A stretch of 38,752 nucleotides of DNA from Equadaptatus sp045601305. GTDB taxonomy: Bacteria > Synergistota > Synergistia > Synergistales > Synergistaceae. The stretch spans positions 1 through 38,752 of the forward strand of contig JAZRZG010000197.1 in assembly GCA_045601305.1 (NCBI GenBank), in the 5' to 3' direction. Positions within the stretch are counted from its first letter, which is position 1; every line of letters begins with the position of its first letter. Positions 16,769 to 25,474 of the stretch are shown here, piece after piece. A program made the position numbers and the translations under genes. The notes beneath the pieces were generated by a model. It was given only the letters and a program-made list of their open reading frames with translations. It searched no databases and had not been told where the DNA came from.

Positions 16769-17416
16769 ATGAACTTTGAAAATACCGAAATCAAAACATT
16801 CCTTGAAGAACTGTCGTCAAATTCACCGGCGCCCGGGGGAGGCAGCGCTTCCGCAATCTGCGCCGCGCTTTCTGCCGCTTTGGTGTCTATGGTGGCGAAT
16901 TTGACAACCGGCAAAGAAAAATATGCTGAGCAGGAGCCTGTAATGCAGCAGTTGCTTGCAGACACAAAGGAACTGCGGCAGCGTTTTATAAAACTTATGC
17001 AGGAAGACATAGATGCTTACAGCTTTTACGCTAAGGCGCTAAAAATGAAACGCGAAACAGAGCTTGAAAAACGCGCCAGAAAAAGCGCAATACAGGGTGC
17101 ACTACGCCTGTCAACAGAAGTGCCGCTTAAAATGATAGATGCCTGTGCCAAAACGGCAGAACTTGCGCTGACCGCGGCAAAATACGGCAACCCAAACGCA
17201 ATAAGCGACGCAGGTGCTGCGGCACTCTTCGCGCAAGCAGCCGCGAAATCGGCTGCCTACAACGTTTACATGAACCTGCCGCACATAAACGACGCGGAGC
17301 TTGCAGGGTTAAGTCAGGTCAAAATGCTTGAAGGCATTGAAAAAGTGAACAGAACGGCGGAAGAAGTAAGTTCTGTATTACAGAAAATTTTTGACATGAC
17401 AGTCAACGGAGCGTAA
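16769..17416 (+). CDS. fchA: Cyclodeaminase/cyclohydrolase family protein (FchA-like)
   Basis: Related to formiminotetrahydrofolate cyclodeaminase and methenyl-THF cyclohydrolase, enzymes of one-carbon folate metabolism. The hallmark SPAPGGGSASA turn is at residues 19-29. The rest is helical, with EDIDAYSFYAKALKMKR and a C-terminal SDAGAAALFAQAAAKSAAYNV, matching the all-alpha family fold. The AAGGAGG at about 16755 sets the start at ATG 16769 (215 residues). Which of the two reactions it carries out cannot be decided from sequence. Confidence 0.85.
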   Translation: MNFENTEIKTFLEELSSNSPAPGGGSASAICAALSAALVSMVANLTTGKEKYAEQEPVMQQLLADTKELRQRFIKLMQEDIDAYSFYAKALKMKRETELEKRARKSAIQGALRLSTEVPLKMIDACAKTAELALTAAKYGNPNAISDAGAAALFAQAAAKSAAYNVYMNLPHINDAELAGLSQVKMLEGIEKVNRTAEEVSSVLQKIFDMTVNGA

Positions 17417-17418
17417 AA

Positions 17419-18191
17419 ATGTTTAAGCCTGACAAATTACAGCTGCGTGCCGAAATAGCAAGAAATCAAGATGGCAAAGAGTGCATAACAGTCTCAATGC
17501 TCGTAAACGGCTGCAAAATGCCGTTCTTATTCAGCGTCCGCGCGCTGCTCTACGCGCTTGAATATTCAGGCGGATAAATCTGCTTTACATTCCAGGACAA
17601 AATGCAGTTGCAAGCGACATAATAATAGACGAAAGCAACTACTGGATATGGAAAAATTACTTCATACCGAAGCAGCCGCCTATGGTGTGGCACTTCGAAC
17701 GCGACAAAGCGCTGCGACAGCTCAAACGGCTGCAAAACAGCCTTGCAAAACTCACCGAAAACAAGCCTGAACTTACCTTCGACAACGGAGAAACAATCCC
17801 CGAAGTCGTAGCCTACGAATACAAACGCCCGAAACTTCTGTGGCATGACTACCTCAACAAAGAACTTGCAAAAAAACTTCTTGCGGTTAAAAACAACGGC
17901 TGGCAGACAGACGAAAAAGACCTGAAAGAAATAGAAAAATATCTTCTTGACGGAGCGTACATCTACAAAGAAAACAGAAGCGGCAAACGTCTGCTTGACA
18001 AAATACTTGACCAGCCAAACGCTCAGCTCAAAGAACTCGTCTGTAAAATAGCCAACTATCCGCTGACAGAGCGTGACACAAACACAATCACGCTGATAAA
18101 AGACGAAAAAGAAAGGCGGTACGGCGCGCCGAACAAAATGTCCCTGCGCGAAGCAGTGGAAAGAGATTTCCTCATAGAAATTTACGAGTAA
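17419..18191 (+). pseudogene. Unrecognised gene interrupted by one frameshift
   Basis: An ORF with a good ribosome site (CGGAG, 8 bases before ATG 17419) runs 52 residues and stops at 17575-17577. The -1 frame is open from 17562 through 18191 and reads as convincing protein well before its first ATG at 17682 (for example NLLYIPGQNAVASDIIIDES, then NYWIWKNYFIPKQPPMVWHF). That ATG has no ribosome site. The simplest reading is one gene of about 255 residues with a single-base change near 17562-17580. No classical slippery heptamer is visible there. The C-terminal part is charged, with many Lys and Glu. I do not recognise the family. It is either a recent pseudogene or a sequencing error. Confidence 0.6.
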
Positions 18192-18194
18192 CTA

Positions 18195-18220
18195 ACGGCT
18201 GGCGGTATTTAGCCGTCAGC
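18195..18220. other. Hairpin between convergent genes
   Basis: Arms GCTGGCGG (18198-18205) and CCGTCAGC (18213-18220) pair with one G-T wobble. An alternative fold pairs ACGGCT (18195-18200) with AGCCGT (18211-18216). It lies just after the stop of the frameshifted gene and about 140 bases beyond the serA stop on the other strand. No U-tract follows on either strand, so a rho-independent terminator is only weakly supported. The rest of 18221-18358 shows nothing recognisable. Confidence 0.35.
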
Positions 18221-18358
18221 ACTGTCCTATAAGATTGTTTATACATTCATTTTCTTGAAGCGCCTTGTTGAAAGCATGGTATTTCAGCAGTAATCGGTGT
18301 TTAACCAGAGTGCGGGGTGTTCACTGCTTATTGCAAAGTGAGGCAGAAATGACAGAGA

Positions 18359-20011
18359 TTATATCTGTTCTCTGAGGTCAACTGCCGTTACCCACACAAT
18401 GTCATCTATTGAACTGAATTGTCTCATAAATTCGCTGCTGAGTTCTCCGTCTATCTGGACTGCAGCGAAGGCAAAGCCGTCAGGGTTTTTCTTTCTGCCA
18501 AGCGCGAAGTTTGCAATGTTTATGCCGTTTTCGCCGAGTATTGTCCCGACTTTGCCTATTACGCCGGGTTTGTCATGGTTTCTGAACAGCAAGAGCTGTC
18601 CTTCGGGTACAAAGTCTATCCAGTTGTCGTTTACGCGTACAATGCGCTGCCTGCCTTCTTCTGTGATTGTACCTGCTATCCGTATGCCGGCTTTTTCTGT
18701 TTCGACAATGATTTCAACAAGGTTGTTGTAGGTTTTGTGTTCGCCGAACTGTTCGCTTATTTCCAGTCCTCTGTCTTTAGCGAATATCGGGGCTATCATG
18801 TAGGAGACTTCTTCTCCTTGGCTGACTTCAAGCAGCCCCTTGAGCATCGCGATTGTGTATGGGCGGTACTGGTTGAGCCCAAGCGGTGTGTCGTCGCCGA
18901 ATACGTCGCCGCGGTAGGTAATGTCTGTGGCGTGTATGGGGCTTCCGTATGCTTCTGCAAGTTTTGCCGCGAGTTTGCCGATCTTTTCTGAAAGTTCGAG
19001 ATATTTTTTCTGGTCGTCTTCGAGGTTTTGTATCATAAATGGCAGATTGACTGCGTAGAGGTACGGTTTGCCGCGGAGTACGGCAAGCATGTTTTCGGCA
19101 GCTATGCGCGACACTTCAAGCTGTGCCTCGTAGGTGTTTGCGCCGATGTGCGGCGTTACTACAACGCGGTCTGCTATGTCTTCTGCAAGGAACGGATGGT
19201 CAAGTGTCAGCGGCTCGCATGCATAAACGTCTGTTGCAAAACCTGCGAGCCGTCCTGAACGTACCGAGTCAGTTACAGCGGTTTCGTCAACTATGCCTCC
19301 GCGCGCGCAGTTGATGAGGTACGCGCCCTGTTTGATTTTTGCAAGCATTTCGCGGCTGAGCATGTTTTTTGTTTCGGCGTTGAGCGGAGTATGTATTGTG
19401 ACTACGTCAGCAATGGAGAGCCCTTCTTCAAGGTTTGAGATGAGTGTAACTTTCAGTGACTCAGCTTTTCTGCTTGAAATGTAGGGGTCGTAGGCATAAA
19501 CGTCCATGCCGAAGGCACGGCAGCGTGCGGCTATGTTTGAGCCTATTCTGCCAAGTCCTATTATGAGCAGTTTTTTGCCGTTGAGCTGAACTCCCGTAAA
19601 AAGGCTGCGTTTCCATTCGCCTTTGCGGAGTGAATTGTGTGCCTGCGGCACTTTGCGTATCATGCCGAGCATATTTGCCATTGTAAGCTCTGTTGCGGCA
19701 AGGGTATTGCCTGTCGGTGCGTTTACGACGATAATTCCGCGCCGCGTGGCTTCCTGTATATTGATGTTGTCAACGCCGACGCCCGCGCGTCCGATTACTT
19801 TCAGTTTTTTTGCGGCTTCAATTTCTTCAAGTCCCATTGCTGTGCCGCTTCTTGTGAGTATTCCGTCGATTTCGGAGAGTTTTTCAAGCAGCTGTTCATG
19901 CGTGAGAGTCATATTTATTTCAAGGTCAACATCAGGAGCTTGACGAAGCAGTTCAAGTCCAGTTTCTCCGACCTTTTCTGTTACAAGAATTTTGAATTTT
20001 TTGTCTGGCAT
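18359..20011 (-). CDS. serA: D-3-phosphoglycerate dehydrogenase
   Basis: First step of serine synthesis: oxidises 3-phosphoglycerate with NAD+. Domains in order are the substrate/NAD fold (about 1-320) with GLGRIGSNIAARCRAFGMDV, the catalytic-region motifs NCARGGIVDE and TPHIGANT, then the ASB intervening domain (about 330-465), then a C-terminal ACT domain (LLFRNHDKPGVIGKVGTILG) that senses serine in this family. GGAGGA at about 20019-20024 sets the start at ATG 20011 (550 residues). A further 40 codons upstream are open but look non-coding. It is the only large - strand gene in the window and is transcribed divergently from mltG. Confidence 0.95.
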   Translation of the reverse strand: MPDKKFKILVTEKVGETGLELLRQAPDVDLEINMTLTHEQLLEKLSEIDGILTRSGTAMGLEEIEAAKKLKVIGRAGVGVDNINIQEATRRGIIVVNAPTGNTLAATELTMANMLGMIRKVPQAHNSLRKGEWKRSLFTGVQLNGKKLLIIGLGRIGSNIAARCRAFGMDVYAYDPYISSRKAESLKVTLISNLEEGLSIADVVTIHTPLNAETKNMLSREMLAKIKQGAYLINCARGGIVDETAVTDSVRSGRLAGFATDVYACEPLTLDHPFLAEDIADRVVVTPHIGANTYEAQLEVSRIAAENMLAVLRGKPYLYAVNLPFMIQNLEDDQKKYLELSEKIGKLAAKLAEAYGSPIHATDITYRGDVFGDDTPLGLNQYRPYTIAMLKGLLEVSQGEEVSYMIAPIFAKDRGLEISEQFGEHKTYNNLVEIIVETEKAGIRIAGTITEEGRQRIVRVNDNWIDFVPEGQLLLFRNHDKPGVIGKVGTILGENGINIANFALGRKKNPDGFAFAAVQIDGELSSEFMRQFSSIDDIVWVTAVDLREQI

Positions 20012-20095
20012 AGCTGAATCCTCCAAAAATACGGCTGCCGTCGGAAACGGTGTCAGTCGTTCACAGCTGCATGGCGGCTTAAAAATATGTTGTAA

Positions 20096-20123
20096 ATTAT
20101 AATCTAATTTTGTTATTTGTAAA
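20096..20123 (-). promoter_or_regulatory. Promoter for serA
   Basis: On the - strand TTTACA (complement of 20118-20123) and a perfect TATAAT (complement of 20096-20101) are 16 bases apart. The start would be near 20089, leaving a leader of about 75 bases before serA. The rightward mltG side has its own perfect TATAAT at 20135-20140, with no good -35 at the normal distance. The two -10 boxes lie back to back in this AT-rich stretch. Confidence 0.6.
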
Positions 20124-20134
20124 TTATTCAATGT

Positions 20135-20140
20135 TATAAT
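20135..20140 (+). promoter_or_regulatory. Candidate -10 box for the mltG operon
   Basis: A perfect TATAAT lies 84 bases before the mltG start, in the divergent region shared with serA. The nearest TTGTTA is 19 bases upstream, longer than the normal spacing, so the -35 is uncertain. The 20150-20210 leader is GC-rich with short self-complementary runs (CCGC/GCGG). Confidence 0.4.
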
Positions 20141-20223
20141 TAAGTTGTGCAGTCGTGAAGGCTGCGCCGCATTTGGAGTAAGCCGCGGCTGCCTGCGGAA
20201 TTTACGTTGTTAAGGATAAAATA

Positions 20224-21222
20224 ATGAAAAAGACTGAATTTCTAATTTATATACTTGCGTTGCTGTTTCTCTGGGAGTTGTGTTTTGAAATTCCCGCCAA
20301 ATATCCGCGTCTGTACAGAGATGGCGCGAAGACTGTTGTCATGAATATACGCAGAGGAGAAAGTACATCTTCACTGGTACGCCGGCTGAAAAATAATGAT
20401 TTAATCCTTTTTGAAAAACCTATGCGCATTTGGCTTGCGCTCAGCGGAGAGGACAGAACTCTGCAGCCTGGGGTTTGTAAAATTATGCCCGGAAGCGTTT
20501 TCACGGTTGCGCGTCAGCTTAAAAATTCAAAACCTGAGCACTTGGCTGTTTCGCTGATTCCCGGGCGCACGCTTTCGGATAACGCGGAGAAAAATGGGCT
20601 TAAGAAAGAAGAACTTAAAGCGGCACTTTCAAGGGCGGAAAATTTTCCTGCCGAAATAAGAGCGTTTCTGCCTGAGAATACTGTTGCGCGTATCGTATTT
20701 CTGCTGCCTGAGACATATTTTCTCACGCCAGACAAAAGCATTGAAACGGAGCTTGTGAAAAATGCCGCTGCCCTGTGGTACGAACGTGTCGGTAAAAATC
20801 TGCCAAAAGAAAAAATGAACAAAAAGACGCTTGTTGAAACCGGTATTCTTGCATCAGTCGTTGAGGGAGAGGCGCGTGTGAAAGAAGACAGACCGGTGCT
20901 TGCGGCGATTTTCAGAAAGCGGCTTAAAATACCGATGAGACTGCAGTCCTGCGCTACGGTTATCTACTGCTGGAAAGAATTTAAGGGCATTAAAAAAACG
21001 AAGCTGACGTATGGGGATTTGAATATTGACAGCCCGTTTAATACTTACAGGCATGACGGGCTGCCTCCTCTGCCGATAAATATTCCGTCTGCCGACTGCT
21101 GGTTTGCGGCATGTGAGGACATAGACACACCGTATCTTTATTTTGTCGCAGACGGAAACGGCAGGCATATTTTCAGCAAAAGTTACAGCGAACATCTGAA
21201 AAATCAGGGCAGAGTGAGATGA
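20224..21222 (+). CDS. mltG: Endolytic murein transglycosylase MltG (YceG)
   Basis: Inner-membrane lytic transglycosylase thought to cut nascent glycan strands and set their length. One N-terminal membrane helix (about residues 5-21) is followed by a LysM-like region (VVMNIRRGESTSSLVRRLKN), then the YceG catalytic domain with ASVVEGEARVKEDRPVLAAI (catalytic Glu) and SPFNTYRHDGLPPLPINIP. The 332 residues are normal. AAGGA lies 7 bases before the ATG. It overlaps the DUF4911 gene by 4 bases. Confidence 0.93.
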   Translation: MKKTEFLIYILALLFLWELCFEIPAKYPRLYRDGAKTVVMNIRRGESTSSLVRRLKNNDLILFEKPMRIWLALSGEDRTLQPGVCKIMPGSVFTVARQLKNSKPEHLAVSLIPGRTLSDNAEKNGLKKEELKAALSRAENFPAEIRAFLPENTVARIVFLLPETYFLTPDKSIETELVKNAAALWYERVGKNLPKEKMNKKTLVETGILASVVEGEARVKEDRPVLAAIFRKRLKIPMRLQSCATVIYCWKEFKGIKKTKLTYGDLNIDSPFNTYRHDGLPPLPINIPSADCWFAACEDIDTPYLYFVADGNGRHIFSKSYSEHLKNQGRVR

Positions 21223-21452
21223 CAATTCCGCTTGCAAAGGTGCATTTGACTGTGCCGCCGTCAGATATTTTTTACATCAGCTGGAATCTTGATGCCTGTG
21301 ACGGACTTGGTTTTTTGCAGACAGACGATGCAAGAAACGGACAGGTGACAATTTTTACACCGGCAAACATGATTGACACGCTGAAAAGTTTCATTGAGGG
21401 TCACAGAGCCGAGGGTATTCAGATAAGCACGGATTTAATCGAGGAAGAATAA
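21219..21452 (+). CDS. DUF4911 domain protein
   Basis: A 77-residue soluble protein resembling the DUF4911 family: a strand such as VHLTVPPSDIFYISWNLDA, then DGLGFLQTDD, then a strand (GQVTIFTP) and a C-terminal helix (IDTLKSFIEG). No function is known. It overlaps mltG by 4 bases and shares 1 base with tldD, so it is part of the mltG-tldD-ftsK unit. Confidence 0.7.
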   Translation: MTIPLAKVHLTVPPSDIFYISWNLDACDGLGFLQTDDARNGQVTIFTPANMIDTLKSFIEGHRAEGIQISTDLIEEE

Positions 21453-22804
21453 TGCGGGACAATTTTAATGCCATTATCGACGAAATCAGAAAAAGCGCGC
21501 AGTACTGTGACTTGTATCTGCAGTCCTCCTCAGCGCACACGGCAAAATATGAGGACGGGAAAATTTCCGCTCTTTCTTCCGTAGGGACAGAGGGGGTCGG
21601 CGCACGCGTGATTAAAGGCAGCCAAAGCTTTTTCGCGCACCGCTCCGGAGTTTCGGCAAATTCTGTTTCTTCAGCGCTTTCAGCGGCTCTTGACGCGGCA
21701 GACATGCGGTTCAGTCTTCCGGAAAACAAAGAGAGACTGCTTGAAAAAAACAGTATGAACGAGCGTGTTCCTGTCGATTTTCTGCATGAAATTGACAAGG
21801 AACTCAGACATCGTTCTTCTGCCGTTAAGCAGGTAAGTTTCAGTTTTTCGCAGTCGGACAAAGATATTCTGATAATTGCTCCCGACGGACTCAGAAAGGG
21901 CTGCAACCGAAAATACACTACATTTGTAACAAATATTGTCGCCGAAAAAAACGGAATGCTGCAGACTGCTTCTGAACGCCGCTTCACAACACTCGGAACA
22001 GATGAATTTTGGCAGGGAACAAGCGCGCGGGAAATCGCTGACACAGCATTTGAACGCGCAATGCTTATGCTTGAGGCAAAGCATTGCCCTGCCGGAGTCA
22101 TGAACGTTTACATGGCAGGCGAAGCAGGCGGTACAATTATTCATGAAGCGTGCGGTCACGGGCTTGAAGCAGACATAGTGGAAAAAGATGCCTCTGTTTT
22201 CAAAGGAATGTTAGAAAAAACTGTTGCCGCCGAGTGCGTTAATATGGTTGACGATCCTGCAATAAAAGGACTTTTCGGTTATTATGCCTTTGACGATGAG
22301 GGCACTGACGCTTCGCGCACCGTGCTTATCGAAAACGGCGTGCTGAAAGGTTATCTCACGGACAGACTTTCAGCAGAGCTTTACGGTTATCCGATGACAG
22401 GCAACGGACGGCGGCAGTCTTACAAAAAACTGCCGATTCCGCGCATGAGCAATACTTTTTTGCTTTCCGGCAGTCACAAAAGCACAGAGGAAATGTGCGA
22501 TATTGCGCGCGACGGTCTTTACGTTAAAAAAATGGGCGGCGGAGAAGTTAATCCGACAACAGGAGATTTTGTGTTTTATGCTGTAGAAGCGTATATAATA
22601 GAAGGCGGTAAAATAAAATATCCGGTAAAGGGAGCAACCTTAACGGGAAACGGACCTGAGGTGCTGAAAAATATCTGTGCCTTGGGCGACAATCTTATCA
22701 TGGATGCCGGTGTGTGCGGCAAATCCGGTCAAAGTGTGCCTGTTACAGACGGTCAGCCGTCTATGGTTGTCAAAGGAATTACGGTTGGAGGAAGAGAAAC
22801 TTGA
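21452..22804 (+). CDS. tldD: TldD-type metalloprotease
   Basis: Subunit of the TldD/TldE (PmbA) zinc protease, which degrades unfolded or modified peptides and matures some peptide antibiotics. The metal site HEACGHGLEAD (HExxxH) is present, as is the C-terminal GKSGQSVPVTDGQPSM segment. The 450 residues are typical of TldD. The partner gene tldE is not adjacent, whereas the two are often neighbours. The ATG overlaps the DUF4911 stop (TAATG), and the stop overlaps the ftsK start. Confidence 0.93.
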   Translation: MRDNFNAIIDEIRKSAQYCDLYLQSSSAHTAKYEDGKISALSSVGTEGVGARVIKGSQSFFAHRSGVSANSVSSALSAALDAADMRFSLPENKERLLEKNSMNERVPVDFLHEIDKELRHRSSAVKQVSFSFSQSDKDILIIAPDGLRKGCNRKYTTFVTNIVAEKNGMLQTASERRFTTLGTDEFWQGTSAREIADTAFERAMLMLEAKHCPAGVMNVYMAGEAGGTIIHEACGHGLEADIVEKDASVFKGMLEKTVAAECVNMVDDPAIKGLFGYYAFDDEGTDASRTVLIENGVLKGYLTDRLSAELYGYPMTGNGRRQSYKKLPIPRMSNTFLLSGSHKSTEEMCDIARDGLYVKKMGGGEVNPTTGDFVFYAVEAYIIEGGKIKYPVKGATLTGNGPEVLKNICALGDNLIMDAGVCGKSGQSVPVTDGQPSMVVKGITVGGRET

Positions 22805-24972
22805 TGAAAAAAGCTGAGAAAAGCGAACAGAAAGATTATACAATGCTGAAAAAGGCGGCGAAGGAAATTTCCGTGCTGCTTGTCCTAATTGCGTCGCTGT
22901 TTGCTGCGGCTGCATTTTATACGGAGTGGACAGGCACTTTCGGCCGTGAGATTTCTGATTTTCTGATTAAATATGCCGGCGGTGCGCTGATTATTCCGCT
23001 TTGCTTTGTTATCTATATCTGCATAGTTCATTTTATTTCACGCGAAGTGCCTAACATAATCAGACAGACGCTTGCCACGCTGCTGCTTTACTGCGTGGCG
23101 TCAGCTGTGCTCGGAATAAAAGAAATCACAGGCGGCGCAGGCAATATCCGCTGGCTTGTGGCAGGGAAATTCGGTCTTTTTTCCGCGAGTGAAATCTTTA
23201 TGACGCTGGGAGCTTTCGGTACCTTTATATCAGGTGTCGCAGTGCTTTATATCGTCTTTTTGCTTTACGGTCTGCCGATAAATTCTTATATCAAAAATGC
23301 GTTTGTATTCCTTTTCGCCAAACTTTTCCGCAGAAAGGAGAAGTCTGACGAAGAGAAAAACGTGCCGAAAAAAGAGGAAAAAACGGCGGAAGCTGAAATC
23401 GAAGAGCCGTTTGAAGATGTGCTTGTGCTTAAGGACGACACAAAGCCGAAACGTCAGCGCAGGAAAAAGGAGCCGCAGGAAAACGCGGAAGTACAAGACC
23501 CTAATTTTGACCTTGGTGTAAACAAAGCGGCAGAAGAAGGAATTTTCCCGCCGCCTGTCGAAATATACGGAGCAGAAGAAACTCGCGACAACGAAATTAA
23601 GCCGGAGCGCTGTATGCCGCTCGGCGAAAAGATGATAAAGGCGCTTGACGAGTTCGGCGTTCAGGCTGAGCTTGCCGATATTCTTGTGGGTCCTACCGTT
23701 ATTCAGTTCAGGATTACACTTGGTTCAGGTATTCGCACTGCTAAGGTTGCCACGCTTTCAAACGACATAGCGCTTGCACTCGCAGTACCGTCAATCCGCA
23801 TAGAAGCGCCTGTGCCGGGTACTTCTTATGTTGGAATTGAAATTCCCAATCCTCACCGCAGAGGCATTCCCATGCGCACGATGATGGAAGACGAAGCCTA
23901 CAAGCGCACAAAAGCTGAACTCCCTATGCCGTTCGGCGTAACCGTAAGCGGCGAAAGCACTGTCGTAGGTCTGGAAACTCTGCCTCATCTGCTGGTTGCG
24001 GGTACAACCGGCAGCGGTAAATCTGTCTTTATCAACGCGTGTATCGTCGGTCTCTGCTCACACTGCACACCTGACGAACTGCGCCTTATTCTTGTTGACC
24101 CTAAGCGCGTTGAATTTGCGGTTTATGACAATCTGCCTCATCTGCTCACGCCTCCTGTCGCTAGCCCCAAAAAGGCCGTTCAGACGCTTGCGTGGGCTGT
24201 CAATGAAATGGAACGCCGCTTTGCCGATTTTGAAAGCTCAAGAGTGCGCAATCTTGAAGCGTACAACAAACAACCTAATCTGCTTCCTATGGACAGAAAA
24301 CCGCATATCGTTGTTATCGTTGACGAACTTGCTGACCTTATGATGACCGCCTCCAAAGAGGTGGAAGATTACATAGTACGTCTTGCGCAGAAGGCGCGTG
24401 CCGCGGGAATACATCTTATTCTTGCCACTCAGCGTCCGTCTGTCAACGTTATTACGGGTCTTATCAAGGCAAATATCCCCGCGCGCGTTGCTTTTTCTGT
24501 CGCGACAGGCATTGACTCACGCACGATTATTGATTCTGTCGGCGCTGAAAAACTTCTTGGCAAAGGCGATATGCTCTTCCTGTCAACAAAAAATCCGAAG
24601 CCTGTACGTATTCAGTCGCCGTGGATTGCAGATGAGATTCTTGAAGACTGGCTGCAGTATATGAACAATCTGTTCGGAGATCCCGAATTTTTGGAAGATG
24701 TAGAAAAACAGAGCAACGCGTCAGGCGCAAAGGACGGCGCATTTGACGACGATATGCTTGAAGATGCGGTTGAATGTGTCCTGACAGGCGGAATTGCCTC
24801 TGCAAGCAATCTGCAGAGACGCCTGCGTATTGGTTTTTCACGCGCGTCAAGGCTTATAGACATGATGGAGCAGCTTGGAATAGTGGGAGCCGCAGAGGGC
24901 TCAAAGGCGAGAGAAATTCTTGTTGACGAGACAGAAGCTCAGGAGCGTCTTGATGAAGTGCTCGGAAAATAA
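22804..24972 (+). CDS. ftsK: FtsK/SpoIIIE DNA translocase
   Basis: Septum-located DNA pump that clears chromosomes during division. Four membrane helices (about 20-40, 55-80, 92-110 and 130-160) are followed by a charged Lys/Glu linker (about 175-290) and the motor domain. Walker A is GTTGSGKS, Walker B is VVIVDELADL, and the ATQRPSVNVITG motif is present. The C-terminal winged-helix gamma domain (DAVECVLTGGIASASNLQRR onwards) recognises KOPS-type DNA. The ATG at 22804 overlaps the tldD stop and gives 722 residues, which is short for FtsK. The linker is brief. Confidence 0.95.
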   Translation: MKKAEKSEQKDYTMLKKAAKEISVLLVLIASLFAAAAFYTEWTGTFGREISDFLIKYAGGALIIPLCFVIYICIVHFISREVPNIIRQTLATLLLYCVASAVLGIKEITGGAGNIRWLVAGKFGLFSASEIFMTLGAFGTFISGVAVLYIVFLLYGLPINSYIKNAFVFLFAKLFRRKEKSDEEKNVPKKEEKTAEAEIEEPFEDVLVLKDDTKPKRQRRKKEPQENAEVQDPNFDLGVNKAAEEGIFPPPVEIYGAEETRDNEIKPERCMPLGEKMIKALDEFGVQAELADILVGPTVIQFRITLGSGIRTAKVATLSNDIALALAVPSIRIEAPVPGTSYVGIEIPNPHRRGIPMRTMMEDEAYKRTKAELPMPFGVTVSGESTVVGLETLPHLLVAGTTGSGKSVFINACIVGLCSHCTPDELRLILVDPKRVEFAVYDNLPHLLTPPVASPKKAVQTLAWAVNEMERRFADFESSRVRNLEAYNKQPNLLPMDRKPHIVVIVDELADLMMTASKEVEDYIVRLAQKARAAGIHLILATQRPSVNVITGLIKANIPARVAFSVATGIDSRTIIDSVGAEKLLGKGDMLFLSTKNPKPVRIQSPWIADEILEDWLQYMNNLFGDPEFLEDVEKQSNASGAKDGAFDDDMLEDAVECVLTGGIASASNLQRRLRIGFSRASRLIDMMEQLGIVGAAEGSKAREILVDETEAQERLDEVLGK

Positions 24973-24984
24973 CGGTAAAAGAAA

Positions 24985-25009
24985 AGAGCCGTTATTATTT
25001 AACGGCTCT
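24985..25009 (-). terminator. Rho-independent terminator of rpmB, overlapping its coding end
   Basis: Arms AGAGCCGTT (24985-24993) and AACGGCTCT (25001-25009) form a perfect 9-base stem with a 7-base loop. Read on the - strand, TTTTCTTTT follows directly. The rpmB stop codon lies in the loop (24995-24997), and the last rpmB codons form the 5' arm. The ftsK stop is only 12 bases away on the other side, so the element separates two convergent genes. Confidence 0.85.
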
Positions 25010-25192
25010 CTGGACTATACCGGATCTCAAACATTTGGTGCAGATGTGGAGCTTGCGTGTCTCACCGCCGCCGACGTTAACGCGGACAGTCTGAATGTTG
25101 ATGAGCCAGCGGCGTCTCGTATGACGGTTTGAATGGCTGACGGCATTTCCTGTTACAGGGCCTCTGCCGCAGCAGTCGCAGTATTTTGACAT
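24995..25192 (-). CDS. rpmB: Ribosomal protein bL28
   Basis: A 65-residue basic protein of the large ribosomal subunit. The zinc-ribbon form is present, with CDCCGR near the N-terminus and CTKCLRSG near the C-terminus. SNRHTRRRWLINIQTV is the family core. An AAGGAGGG ribosome site lies about 8 bases before the ATG. It stands alone on the - strand between ftsK and xseB, with its own promoter and terminator, as bL28 genes often do. Confidence 0.96.
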   Translation of the reverse strand: MSKYCDCCGRGPVTGNAVSHSNRHTRRRWLINIQTVRVNVGGGETRKLHICTKCLRSGIVQRAVK

Positions 25193-25231
25193 GAGTGGTC
25201 CCTCCTTGGAACTTTCAACATTAACTTGAGC

Positions 25232-25259
25232 ATTCTAACATAAATATAAAATTTTGCAA
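25232..25259 (-). promoter_or_regulatory. Promoter for rpmB
   Basis: On the - strand TTGCAA (25254-25259) and TAGAAT (complement of 25232-25237) are 16 bases apart. Each is a near-consensus box. The start would be near 25225, about 33 bases before the rpmB ATG. The rightward xseB promoter must share this 85-base gap. TTGAGC at 25226 and TAAAAT at 25247 (15-base spacing) is a weaker candidate on the + strand. Confidence 0.6.
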
Positions 25260-25277
25260 TAGCAGGGAGAAAAAAAG

Positions 25278-25472
25278 ATGAAATTTACTGAAAATCTTGA
25301 AAAAATCGAGGAAATCCTGAAAAAAGTCGAAAATCAGGAGACTACGCTTGAGGGGGCTCTTGCGGAATTTGAAAAAGGCATTGCGCTTATAAAAGAGTGC
25401 AAACTGTATCTTGAAGAAGCGCAGCAGAAGGTAACTATGCTGACCGAAAGCGAAGAAAACGGAGAGGAATAA
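25278..25472 (+). CDS. xseB: Exodeoxyribonuclease VII small subunit
   Basis: A 64-residue helical protein that joins XseA in a nuclease degrading single-stranded DNA. The sequence shows the family pattern LEKIEEILKKVENQETTLEG and LEEAQQKV. GGGAG lies 9 bases before the ATG. The large subunit gene xseA, which often precedes it, is not in the window. It starts the xseB-ispA-dxs-tlyA-nadK-recN run, a common bacterial order. Confidence 0.92.
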   Translation: MKFTENLEKIEEILKKVENQETTLEGALAEFEKGIALIKECKLYLEEAQQKVTMLTESEENGEE

Positions 25473-25474
25473 TT

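Noticed and set aside
17562..17580. Programmed -1 frameshift site in the unknown gene
   Set aside because: No X-XXY-YYZ slippery heptamer or downstream pseudoknot pattern is visible, so a mutation or sequencing error is more likely.
20012..20131. 40-codon N-terminal extension of serA
   Set aside because: A strong ribosome site precedes ATG 20011, the extension is not like the family, and the serA promoter lies inside it.
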